Assembly (NCBI RefSeq): GCF_000719955.1
Contig: NZ_JOII01000023.1
Location: forward strand, 27,416-91,415
Direction: 5' to 3'
DNA length: 64,000 nt
Origin: Streptomyces albidoflavus
GTDB taxonomy: Bacteria; Actinomycetota; Actinomycetes; Streptomycetales; Streptomycetaceae
A program made the position numbers and the translations under genes. This document shows, in pieces, positions 19,175 to 27,281 of the stretch (within the stretch, counting starts at the first letter, position 1; each line of letters begins with the position of its first letter). The notes beneath the pieces were generated by a model, which was not told the DNA's origin, did no database searches, and saw only the letters and a program-made list of their open reading frames with translations.

Positions 19175-21340
19175 ATGACTTCCCGTTCCCGTGCGGCGCG
19201 GCGCCGCAGACTGCCGCTCAGGTATCTGCTGCCCTCGCTCTTCCTCGTCGCCCTCAGCGCCATGCTGATGCTCCGCGGCTACGTGCACAGCGAGATACTC
19301 GCCGACCACCGCGTCCAGCCGCCCGCCGCCACCGACCAGGTGCCGGAGGAGATCACCGAGGGCGGCCCGGTCATCGCCCAGCGCGACGGCGAGCCCGCCA
19401 CCTTCTCCGTCCCCGACCACAAGCTCGTCCTCACCTTCGACGACGGCCCCGACCCGGAGTGGACCCCGAAGGTCCTCGACGTGCTCGCCGAACACGACGC
19501 GCACGGCGTCTTCTTCGTCACCGGGACGATGGCCTCCCGCCACCCCGACCTGGTGAAGCGGATGGTCGACGAGGGACACGAGCTGGGGCTGCACACCTTC
19601 AACCACCCCGACCTCTCCTTCCAGTCCAGGAGCCGCATCGACTGGGAGCTGACCCAGAACCAGCTGGCCCTGGCCGGCGCCGCCGGAGTGCGGACCTCGC
19701 TGTTCCGGCCGCCGTACTCCTCGTTCTCCAACGCCATGGACAACAAGTCCTGGCCGGTCACCGAGTACATCGGCTCGCTCGGCTACCTCACCGTCGTCAA
19801 CAACACCGACAGCGAGGACTGGAAGCGCCCCGGCGCCGACGAGATCATCCGCCGCGCCACCCCGCGCGGCGGCGAGGGCGCCATCGTCCTCATGCACGAC
19901 TCCGGCGGCGACCGCTCGCAGACCGTCGAGGCCCTCGACCGGTTCCTGCCCTCGCTGAAGGAGAAGGGGTACGAGTTCACCAACCTCACCGAGGCCCTGA
20001 ACGCGCCCAGCGCCCACACCCCCGTCACCGGCGCCGCCCGCTGGCAGGGCGTCGCCTGGGTCACCGCGGTCGGCATCTCCGAGAACGTCACCGGGGTCCT
20101 GGTCGCCGGGCTCGCCGTCATCGGCGTCCTCGTCTTCGCCCGCTTCGGGCTGATGCTGGTGCTCTCCTTCGTCCACGCCCGCAAGGTGCGCTCGCGGAAA
20201 TTCCGCTGGGGCCCGCCGGTCACCGAACCGGTCACCGTGCTGGTGCCCGCGTACAACGAGGCGAAATGCATCGTCAACACGGTCACCTCGCTGACCGCCA
20301 GTGACCATCCGGTCGAGGTCATCGTCATCGACGACGGCTCCGGCGACGGCACCGCCCGCATCGTCGAGGACTTGCGCATCCCGAACGTCCGCGTGGTCCG
20401 CCAGCAGAACGCCGGCAAGCCCGCCGCCCTCAACCGCGGCCTCGCCAACGCCAGTCACGACCTCATCGTGATGATGGACGGCGACACCGTCTTCGAGGCC
20501 GCCACCGTCCGCGAACTGGTCCAGCCCTTCGGTGACCCGAAGGTCGGCGCCGTCGCGGGCAACGCCAAGGTCGGCAACCGCGACACCCTCATCGGCGCCT
20601 GGCAGCACATCGAGTACGTGATGGGCTTCAACCTCGACCGCCGCATGTACGACGTGCTCGGCTGCATGCCGACCATCCCCGGCGCGGTCGGCGCCTTCCG
20701 CCGCAGCGCCCTGGAACGGATCGGCGGCATGAGCGAGGACACCCTCGCCGAGGACACCGACGTCACCATGGCCCTGCACCGCGACGGCTGGAAGGTCGTC
20801 TATGCGGAGAACGCCCGCGCCTGGACCGAGGCCCCCGAGTCCGTCCAGCAGCTCTGGTCCCAGCGTTACCGCTGGAGCTACGGCACCATGCAGGCCATCT
20901 GGAAGCACCGTCGCGCCCTCGTGGAGAAGGGCCCCTCCGGCCGCTTCGGCCGCGTCGGCCTGCCCCTGGTCTCCCTCTTCATGGTCCTGGCGCCGCTGCT
21001 CGCCCCCCTCATCGACGTCTTCCTCCTCTACGGCCTGGTCTTCGGCGACACCGGCAAGACCGTCCTCGCCTGGCTCGGCGTCCTCGCGATCCAGGCGGTC
21101 TGCGCCGCCTACGCCTTCCGGCTCGACAAGGAACGCATGACCCACCTCGTCTCCCTGCCGCTCCAGCAGATCCTCTACCGGCAGCTGATGTACGTCGTGC
21201 TGCTCCAGTCCTGGATCACCGCCCTCACCGGCGGCCGCCTGCGCTGGCAGAAACTCCGGCGCACCGGCGTCGTCGAGATGCCCGGCGCCGCCGCCCCGGC
21301 CGGCCGGCCCGCCGAGCCCGAGCGGAGGCCCGTCGCATGA
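19175..21340 (+). CDS. matB: bifunctional NodB deacetylase - GT2 glycan synthase
   Basis: 721 residues. Membrane helix near 14-34; extracellular NodB domain with the LTFDDGPDPEWTPKV metal-binding Asp pair near residue 84, HTFNHPDLS and RPPYSS; further helix (about 298-328); cytoplasmic GT2 domain (VTVLVPAYNEAKCIV, MMDGDTVF, EDTD, QRYRW); then C-terminal helices. This fuses an inner-membrane beta-glycan synthase to its own deacetylase. In S. coelicolor and S. lividans MatAB make a poly-N-acetylglucosamine-like surface polymer that glues hyphae into pellets. The next gene overlaps by ATGA. Confidence 0.93.
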   Translation: MTSRSRAARRRRLPLRYLLPSLFLVALSAMLMLRGYVHSEILADHRVQPPAATDQVPEEITEGGPVIAQRDGEPATFSVPDHKLVLTFDDGPDPEWTPKVLDVLAEHDAHGVFFVTGTMASRHPDLVKRMVDEGHELGLHTFNHPDLSFQSRSRIDWELTQNQLALAGAAGVRTSLFRPPYSSFSNAMDNKSWPVTEYIGSLGYLTVVNNTDSEDWKRPGADEIIRRATPRGGEGAIVLMHDSGGDRSQTVEALDRFLPSLKEKGYEFTNLTEALNAPSAHTPVTGAARWQGVAWVTAVGISENVTGVLVAGLAVIGVLVFARFGLMLVLSFVHARKVRSRKFRWGPPVTEPVTVLVPAYNEAKCIVNTVTSLTASDHPVEVIVIDDGSGDGTARIVEDLRIPNVRVVRQQNAGKPAALNRGLANASHDLIVMMDGDTVFEAATVRELVQPFGDPKVGAVAGNAKVGNRDTLIGAWQHIEYVMGFNLDRRMYDVLGCMPTIPGAVGAFRRSALERIGGMSEDTLAEDTDVTMALHRDGWKVVYAENARAWTEAPESVQQLWSQRYRWSYGTMQAIWKHRRALVEKGPSGRFGRVGLPLVSLFMVLAPLLAPLIDVFLLYGLVFGDTGKTVLAWLGVLAIQAVCAAYAFRLDKERMTHLVSLPLQQILYRQLMYVVLLQSWITALTGGRLRWQKLRRTGVVEMPGAAAPAGRPAEPERRPVA

Positions 21341-22668
21341 CCGAGACCCCCTGGCCCGACCGCTACCCCCAGCCCGGCGCCCCCGGCGTCCCGCAGGTCC
21401 CGGGCATGCCCGCCGCCCCGGGCCCGTACACCGCCCCCGGCCCGTACACCGCGACGGCCCCCGCGCCCGCCGCCGTCGTACCGGCCCCCGAGGAACCCCC
21501 GGCGCCCGCCGCCCCCAAGAAGCCCGGCCGCGACCGCTACCTCGACCTCCTGCGCTCCATCGCCCTGGTCCGCGTCGTGCTCTACCACATCTTCGGCTGG
21601 GCCTGGCTGACCGTCCTCTTCCCCTCCATGGGCGTCATGTTCGCCCTGGCCGGCTCCCTGATGGCCCGCTCGCTCGCCCGCCCGGCGGCCGGGGTCATCA
21701 AGAGCCGCGTCCGCCGCCTGCTCCCGCCCATGTGGGTCTTCGGCGCCCTGATGCTCGCCATGTTCGCCTACGCGGGCTGGAACCCGGGCCAGTCCGAGGG
21801 CGCCTGGGGCTGGGCCAAACTGTTCAACTACCTGGTGCCGGTCGGCGCCCCGCCCTACCCCTGGTCGATCGGCGACGCCTCCGGCCTGCTGGAGCAGACC
21901 TGGGCCGTACAGGCCGCCGGTCCCCTCTGGTACCTGCGCGCCTACCTCTGGTTCGTCCTCGCCTCCCCGCTCCTGCTCTGGGCCTTCCGGCGCGCCCCGT
22001 GGCCCACCATGCTGGCGCCGCTCGCCCTCACCGCCGTCGTCGGCACCGGCCTGGTGAAGATCCCCGGTGAACTCGGCAACGCCGTCACCGACTTCACCGT
22101 CTACGCCGGGTGCTGGATGCTGGGCTTCGCCCACCAGCAGGGGCTGCTCCGCGAGATCCCGCGCTACCTGGCCGTCTCCCTGGCCAGCCTCGTCATGGCC
22201 TTCGGCCTGTGGTGGGCCTCCGGCCACCTCGGCCCCGACGGCTGGGACCTCAACGACATCCCCCTCGCCCAGGCCACCTGGTCCTTCGGCTTCGTCACCC
22301 TCCTGCTGCTGTACTCGCCCTCCTGGCAGACCCTGCCGGGCCGGCTCGCCAAGTGGGACCCGCTCATCACGCTCTCCAACAACCGCGCGGTGACGATCTA
22401 CCTCTGGCACAACCTGCTCATCATGGCGACGGTCCCGCTGATCGACCTGCTCTACCGGCTCCCCCTCATGGACGACCCGCAGTGGGGCAACGCCCTCTCC
22501 ACCACCTACAGCCTGTGGATGTTCGTCCTGGTCTGGCCGCTGATCGGGCTCATGGTGCTGGCCGTCGGCTGGGTCGAGGACCTGGCCGCCAAACGCCCGC
22601 CGCGCCTGTGGCCGGACGGGACGAGGCGGGGCTCCGCCGCCAAGCCGGGGAACACCCACCGCAAGTGA
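21337..22668 (+). CDS. acyltransferase-3 family membrane protein
   Basis: 443 residues. A Pro/Ala-rich cytoplasmic N-terminus of about 60 residues is followed by about ten helices of the acyltransferase-3 (OafA/NodX) type, starting RDRYLDLLRSIALVRVVLYHIFGW with the family's early His. It starts inside the matB stop (ATGA), so it is translationally coupled. O-acylation of the MatB polymer, or of another surface glycan, is the simplest role; that is inference. Confidence 0.87.
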   Translation: MTETPWPDRYPQPGAPGVPQVPGMPAAPGPYTAPGPYTATAPAPAAVVPAPEEPPAPAAPKKPGRDRYLDLLRSIALVRVVLYHIFGWAWLTVLFPSMGVMFALAGSLMARSLARPAAGVIKSRVRRLLPPMWVFGALMLAMFAYAGWNPGQSEGAWGWAKLFNYLVPVGAPPYPWSIGDASGLLEQTWAVQAAGPLWYLRAYLWFVLASPLLLWAFRRAPWPTMLAPLALTAVVGTGLVKIPGELGNAVTDFTVYAGCWMLGFAHQQGLLREIPRYLAVSLASLVMAFGLWWASGHLGPDGWDLNDIPLAQATWSFGFVTLLLLYSPSWQTLPGRLAKWDPLITLSNNRAVTIYLWHNLLIMATVPLIDLLYRLPLMDDPQWGNALSTTYSLWMFVLVWPLIGLMVLAVGWVEDLAAKRPPRLWPDGTRRGSAAKPGNTHRK

Positions 22669-22738
22669 ACCTCGCCCGCGCGGCGTGAAGGAACCGCGTA
22701 CGTCCCGTGGACCCCTTTCCGTCCGTTGGTACCGTCTT

Positions 22739-22767
22739 GGGATGCCCGGCCACAGGCCGGGCATCCC
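22739..22767 (+). terminator. terminator of the mat operon
   Basis: A perfect 13-bp stem (GGGATGCCCGGCC and its complement) with a three-base loop, followed by TT. Confidence 0.8.
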
Positions 22768-22806
22768 TTCCGTTTCCCCACGAGCAGTACGAGAAGGAGC
22801 CCCACC

Positions 22807-23436
22807 GTGGCCCGTCGCACCCTGCCCCTCGCGGCGCTGACCGCAGCCGCCGCCCTCACCTTGACCGCCTGCGGGGGGTCGGGGGAGCCCGACGACATCA
22901 AGGGGGCCGGGGGGTCGGCTTCGGCCGAGCCGAGTGAGCAGCCCGAGGGCTCGGACAAGGGGCGGCCCAGCTTCACGATGCCCAAGTCGTTCAAGCTGGA
23001 GTTCCGCGACTGGCGCAGCGACGACCCGAGCGAGCAGGCGATCCTCGACGACGGCCGCGAGCAGCTGCGCGCCGGCTATGCGGCGATCGGTGAAGGTGAC
23101 CCCGACGCCGACTACTTCGCCTTCTACAACACGAAGGTAGGCCTGAGCGGGGGCAAGGAGTGGATCAAGAGCTACTCGGACAAGAACGTCACCGTCATCG
23201 GTGAACTGCCCGTCTACGACGCCAAGGCGGCGTTGGTCGGCAAGGGCGACAACCTGGCCTCCCTCACGTACTGCACCGACGAGAGCAAGGCGTACACCGA
23301 GAACCGGGAGACCGGGAAGAAGGTCGGCAACCCCGAAGGGACGGAGCCGACCGTCCAGTACGTCACCACGCTCCGGAAGTCGGAGGAAGGCGTCTGGCAG
23401 ACCGACAACGTGAAGTCGGAACGAGGAGCATGCTGA
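22807..23436 (+). CDS. secreted lipoprotein
   Basis: 209 residues. GTG 22807 follows AAGGAG by 7 nt. Signal peptide with lipobox LTAC (about residue 21), then a Gly/Ser-rich spacer and a globular domain (about residues 55-205, FRDWRSDDPSEQAILDDGREQLRAGYAAI...). No catalytic motif is recognised. It overlaps the next gene by one base (TGATG), so both are made together and probably act together outside the membrane. Confidence 0.85.
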   Translation: MARRTLPLAALTAAAALTLTACGGSGEPDDIKGAGGSASAEPSEQPEGSDKGRPSFTMPKSFKLEFRDWRSDDPSEQAILDDGREQLRAGYAAIGEGDPDADYFAFYNTKVGLSGGKEWIKSYSDKNVTVIGELPVYDAKAALVGKGDNLASLTYCTDESKAYTENRETGKKVGNPEGTEPTVQYVTTLRKSEEGVWQTDNVKSERGAC

Positions 23437-24488
23437 TGCGGCCGAAGACCGGTATGCCGGTGGCGGCCGCCTGCGCGATCGTCCTGCTTCTGCCGGGCAG
23501 CGCGGCGGCGTTCGGCGAGGGCGGTGAACGCGGCAGCGGCCCCTCGGGCTCGACCGACGGCAAGGGCAAGGTCTCCGCAGGCGTCTCCCAGATCCGGATC
23601 TCGCAGGTCAAGGGGGGCGGCTCGGGCAAGCAGGGCAACCTGGCGCCGATCGACGCAGACTGGGAGCCTCCCGCCTGCTGGTACGAGCCGGTCTTCACGC
23701 CCGAGGAGCTGAAGGAGTTCGTGGACCGGACCGGCGGTCACGGTGATGTCGGCATCCACCAGTCCTGGTACGGCAAGGGCCTGTGGACGGACCACTACCG
23801 CGACGGCGAGGTCCAGGACAACATGGACGACGACCGCACCGAGGCCGAGGGCTACAAGAACTACAACATCGGCAAGGACGGCAACTTCTGGCGCAGCGTC
23901 GCCCCCGACGACTCCCACCCGGACTCCTGGGACTGCGGCCGCATCATGTTCTGGGCGCCCGACAACCAGGTCCCCCAGATCCCCAACGCCCCCACCCCCC
24001 AGATGCTCGCCGAGTACGCCTACGAGCACGTCAAGGTGCCCGACACCGAGGTCGAGGTCCGGCCGCAGGCCAGGTCGACGGTCAACCTGCCGACCTGGGT
24101 CTGGCTGGACAAGGGCAAGTTCGAGGACGTGGTGGTCCGCGCCGAACTGCCCCGCACCAACCTGTACGCGGAGACGACCGCCCACCCCGTCAGCCTCACC
24201 CTGGAACCCGGCACCGAGGACGCCGAGACCTTCCCGGCCGACGGCACCTGCCGCATCAACGACGACGGCAGCATCGGCAGCCCGTACAAGAAGGGCAGCG
24301 CCGACCAGGACCCGCCGTGCGGCATCACCTACCTGCGGGCGAGCGACAAGCCGTACCAGCTCAGCGCCTCCATCACCTGGGAGATCAGCTGGGAGGGCAC
24401 CGGCGGCACGGGCGGCGACCTGCCCGACGGCACCTTCGAGACGACCCAGGACATGACGGTCCAGGAGATCCAGTCCATCAACCGGTGA
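23436..24488 (+). CDS. secreted protein of unknown function
   Basis: 350 residues. ATG 23436 is preferred over ATG 23430 because GGAG at 23425-23428 lies seven bases before it. N-terminal signal peptide (VAAACAIVLLLPGSAAAFG), then a soluble part with cysteine pairs (PPACWYEP...SWDCGRIMFW; GTCRIND...PPCGITY) that probably form disulfides. No known domain is recognised. It is coupled to the upstream lipoprotein gene. A membrane anchor is not seen. Confidence 0.8.
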   Translation: MRPKTGMPVAAACAIVLLLPGSAAAFGEGGERGSGPSGSTDGKGKVSAGVSQIRISQVKGGGSGKQGNLAPIDADWEPPACWYEPVFTPEELKEFVDRTGGHGDVGIHQSWYGKGLWTDHYRDGEVQDNMDDDRTEAEGYKNYNIGKDGNFWRSVAPDDSHPDSWDCGRIMFWAPDNQVPQIPNAPTPQMLAEYAYEHVKVPDTEVEVRPQARSTVNLPTWVWLDKGKFEDVVVRAELPRTNLYAETTAHPVSLTLEPGTEDAETFPADGTCRINDDGSIGSPYKKGSADQDPPCGITYLRASDKPYQLSASITWEISWEGTGGTGGDLPDGTFETTQDMTVQEIQSINR

Positions 24489-24648
24489 CCGGCCGGGCCA
24501 CCTGACGGTCCTGGTGTCGGCGGCGTGCGGCGGAGAGCGGGTTACGCGGACAAGGGCGGGAAGCCGGCCCCGCCGGAATGGCATCGTAAGGGGTGCTGAG
24601 TGACGGGTGACCTGGCCTACTCGCCGGGCGACGAGTGCGGGACGTGCG

Positions 24649-25779
24649 ATGAGTGATGCGGGTGTGGGGGAGGCGTCGCCCCTGGTGGGGTTCACGGTCG
24701 GGGTGACGGCGGAGCGGCGGGCGCAGGAGCTAGGGGCGTTGCTGGTGCGGCGGGGGGCCGAGGTGGTGTACGCGCCCGCGTTGCGGGTGGTGCCGCTCGC
24801 CGACGACCGGGAGTTGCGGGAGGCCACCGAGGAGCTCGTGGCGCGCCCGCCGGAGATCGTGGTGGCCAGTACGGCGGTCGGGTTCCGGGGGTGGGTCGAG
24901 GCGGCTGAGGGGTGGGGTGTCGGCGGGGCCCTGCGGGAGGCGCTCGGCGGGGCCCGGCTGCTGGCGCGCGGGCCGAAGGTGACGGGGGCGGTGCGGGCCG
25001 CGGGGCTGCGGGAGGATTGGTCGCCCAGGTCCGAGGCGATGGAGGAGGTGCGGGAGCGGCTGCTGGCCGACGGGGTCGCGGGGCTGCGGGTGGCCGTGCA
25101 GCTGCACGGGGAGCCGGTGCCCGGGTTCGCGGAGGCGCTGCGGGCGGCCGGGGCCGAGGTGGTCGGGGTGCCTGTCTACCGGTGGCTGCCGCCCGCCGAC
25201 CTCACCCCCGTCGACCGGCTCGTCGACGCGACCGTGCGGCGCACCCTGGACGCGCTCACCTTCACCAGCGCGCCCGCCGTCGTCTCGGTGCTCCGCCGGG
25301 CCGAGGCGCTGGGGCTGCGGGAGGCGCTGGTGGACGCCGTGAACGGGGACGTGGCGGTGGTCTGTGTGGGGCCGGTGACCGCGCGGCCGCTCCAGGAGGC
25401 GGGGGTGGAGCCGGTGCAGCCCGAGCGGTTCCGGCTGGGGCCGATGGTGCAGCGGCTCTGCGAGGAACTGCCCGCCCGTACCCCGGAGCTGGCCGTCGCC
25501 GGGCACCGCGTACAGCTGCGCGGCCACGCCGTGCTGGTCGACGGTGAGGCGCGGCCCGTGCCGCCCGCCCCCATGGCGCTGCTGCGGGCGCTGGCCCGGC
25601 GGCCGGGCCGGGTCGTCGCCCGCGCCGAACTGCTGCGGGCGCTGCCCGGTGCCGGGCGCGACGAGCACGCCGTGGAGTCGGCGACGGCCCGGCTGCGCAC
25701 GGCGCTGGGCGCGCCGGAACTCGTCCGCACCGTGGTCAAGCGCGGCTACCGGCTCGCCGTCGACGACCCTGAGGGGTGA
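24649..25779 (+). CDS. nnaR: HemD-like / winged-helix regulator of nitrate-nitrite assimilation
   Basis: 376 residues. Residues about 5-255 have the uroporphyrinogen-III synthase fold (GFTVGVTAERRAQELGALLVRRGAEVVYAPAL; TFTSAPAVVSVL; VVCVGPVTARPL). Residues about 285-370 are an OmpR/PhoB-type winged helix (LRALARRPGRVVARAELL, HAVESATARLRTALG, VKRGYRL). This is the architecture of NnaR, the GlnR-controlled co-activator of nitrate/nitrite genes in Streptomyces and mycobacteria. Genes for nitrite reduction are not in this window. ATG 24649 is chosen; GTG 24607 is an upstream option. It is tail-to-tail with the GNAT gene, with no gap. The 24489-24648 gap shows only a weak GlnR-type half site (GTTAC at 24541). 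Confidence 0.85.
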   Translation: MSDAGVGEASPLVGFTVGVTAERRAQELGALLVRRGAEVVYAPALRVVPLADDRELREATEELVARPPEIVVASTAVGFRGWVEAAEGWGVGGALREALGGARLLARGPKVTGAVRAAGLREDWSPRSEAMEEVRERLLADGVAGLRVAVQLHGEPVPGFAEALRAAGAEVVGVPVYRWLPPADLTPVDRLVDATVRRTLDALTFTSAPAVVSVLRRAEALGLREALVDAVNGDVAVVCVGPVTARPLQEAGVEPVQPERFRLGPMVQRLCEELPARTPELAVAGHRVQLRGHAVLVDGEARPVPPAPMALLRALARRPGRVVARAELLRALPGAGRDEHAVESATARLRTALGAPELVRTVVKRGYRLAVDDPEG

Positions 25780-26400
25780 TCAGGCGGCGGGACGCGGCCG
25801 TACGTGGACGTGGCCCGGCAGCGGGAACACCGGCGGCTGCGGCGCCAGCGTCTCGTGGTGCGGGAAGCCGGCCTTCTCGGCGACCCGGCAGGAGGGCTCG
25901 TTGTCGACCTGGTGGAGGAGTTCGAGGCGGGTCAGCGCGGGCAGGGCGGTGAACGCCCAGTCGGCGAGGGCCAGGACGGCGCGGCCCGCCAGGCCCCGGC
26001 CGCGTACCGAGGCGGTCGTCCAGTAGCCGACCTCGGCGGTGTCGGTGCGGGCCGGGCGGTCGTCGTCGTGCGGGAAGACCTTGAGGACGACGCAGCCGGC
26101 GAGCAGGCCCGTCGCCGCCGGGTCCCGTACGCCGGAGGGTGCGGGGCCGGTGCCGTCCGGGGCCTGGGCGGCCAGTTCCACGGCGAAGGAGTAGCGGCTG
26201 CCGTCCCGCGCCCCCGCCTCCTCGCGGGCCAGCCACGCCCGCGCGCCCGCCTCGTCCTCCGGCCAGGCGCGGGTGAACTGCCGCAGCAGCGGATCGCGGT
26301 AGGCGTCGATCAGCTCCCGGGCGTCGCGGGCCCGCCAGGGCCGCAGCGAGAGCCCCGGTCCTGCCGGGAGAAAGGCGGGCATGCTCACAGGCGCGTACAT
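25780..26400 (-). CDS. GNAT-family N-acetyltransferase
   Basis: 206 residues of the RimJ/RimL-like GNAT group: SLRPWRARDARELIDAYRDP at the start, acetyl-CoA loop SVRGRGLAGRA, and the C-terminal motif LELLHQVDNEPSCRVAEKAGF. The substrate is unknown. ATG 26400 is supported by a -10 box (TAGCCT, 26407-26412 on this strand) six bases upstream, so it is probably leaderless; ATG 26382 is an alternative. Confidence 0.87.
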   Translation of the reverse strand: MYAPVSMPAFLPAGPGLSLRPWRARDARELIDAYRDPLLRQFTRAWPEDEAGARAWLAREEAGARDGSRYSFAVELAAQAPDGTGPAPSGVRDPAATGLLAGCVVLKVFPHDDDRPARTDTAEVGYWTTASVRGRGLAGRAVLALADWAFTALPALTRLELLHQVDNEPSCRVAEKAGFPHHETLAPQPPVFPLPGHVHVRPRPAA

Positions 26401-26406
26401 GGGGAC

Positions 26407-26412
26407 AGGCTA
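26407..26412 (-). promoter_or_regulatory. -10 box of the leaderless GNAT transcript
   Basis: TAGCCT read on the minus strand, six bases before ATG 26400. Confidence 0.45.
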
Positions 26413-26569
26413 CGGGGGAAGACGTACAGGGCCGGTCAACAGGGCGGCGCCGGAGGGTGGTTGGTGCCGTCCGGCGCCCGGGGGCTTCCCCGGCGCCCAG
26501 GTGGCGGGCACGGTGGACGGGGCGGGGCCGCGGCGGGTGGCCCCGGCTCTCGGCGGGCGGAGGTGCAGG

Positions 26570-27157
26570 ATGACGGGGCACGCGTACCGGGCAGGGGCGA
26601 GCGCACGGGTGCTGCGGTTCGACTGCGGACGGGTCTGCCTGGACCTCGCCGCCACCGCGCACCCGGTCGAGCGGCTCGACGGGCCCGACCGGCTGCGGCA
26701 GTGGCTGGCCGGCGCGGGACTCGTACCGCCCGGCACCCCGCTGGAGCGCGCCGGACCCGGCTGGCTCGCCGCCTTCCGGGACCTGCGCACCCAGATCGCC
26801 GCGGTGGTCGGCGCCGAACTCGACGGCCGCCCGCCCGGCCACGCCCTCGACCGGGTCAACGCCGTCGCCCGTAACCCGCCGCCCCCGCCGCGCGCCGTCC
26901 GCAGGGCCGACGGCACCCTCGGCCGGGGCCTGTCCGGCGACCCCGACTGCCAGGCGCTGCTGGGCGCGGTCGCCCGCGACGCGGTGGACCTGCTCACCGA
27001 CCCCGGGGCCCGCGCCCTGCTCCGCCGCTGCGCCGGGCAGGACTGCCCGCTGGTCTACCTCGACACCTCGCGCGGCCGCCGGCGCCGCTGGTGCTCCGGC
27101 GAGACCTGCGGCAACCGCGAACGCGTCGCCCGCCACCGGCGCAGCCGCCGGGGCTGA
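26570..27157 (+). CDS. CGNR zinc-finger protein (ABATE domain)
   Basis: 195 residues. The N-terminal ABATE-like helical domain starts FDCGRVCLDLAATAHPVERL; the C-terminal CGNR zinc finger is CAGQDCPLVYLDTSRGRRRRWCSGETCGNRERVARHRR, shown here only by its key Cys residues C..C (AGQDCP) and WCS...CGN. Such proteins are presumed stress or drug-responsive DNA-binding regulators. GGAGGTG ends five bases before ATG 26570, a strong ribosome site. A second CGNR gene lies at 50.3 kb. Its target is unknown. Confidence 0.87.
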   Translation: MTGHAYRAGASARVLRFDCGRVCLDLAATAHPVERLDGPDRLRQWLAGAGLVPPGTPLERAGPGWLAAFRDLRTQIAAVVGAELDGRPPGHALDRVNAVARNPPPPPRAVRRADGTLGRGLSGDPDCQALLGAVARDAVDLLTDPGARALLRRCAGQDCPLVYLDTSRGRRRRWCSGETCGNRERVARHRRSRRG

Positions 27158-27281
27158 CCGGGGTCGTGCCATGCCCCGGGCAAGTGGAACGGAGATCTCC
27201 AATTGCGTGTGCGGCGTGCGCACGGCCCCGCCGGTCGCGTAAGTTGGACGGCTGCCCAGCGCATGTGAGAAGGGGGCGTCG

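Noticed and set aside
24541..24600. GlnR box before nnaR
   Set aside because: GTTAC is there, but the GAAAC half and second box do not match well enough to call a site.
27158..27281. Rifamycin-associated element before the HelD-type gene
   Set aside because: The conserved inverted repeat expected for that element is not present; only an ordinary GC-rich promoter region is seen.
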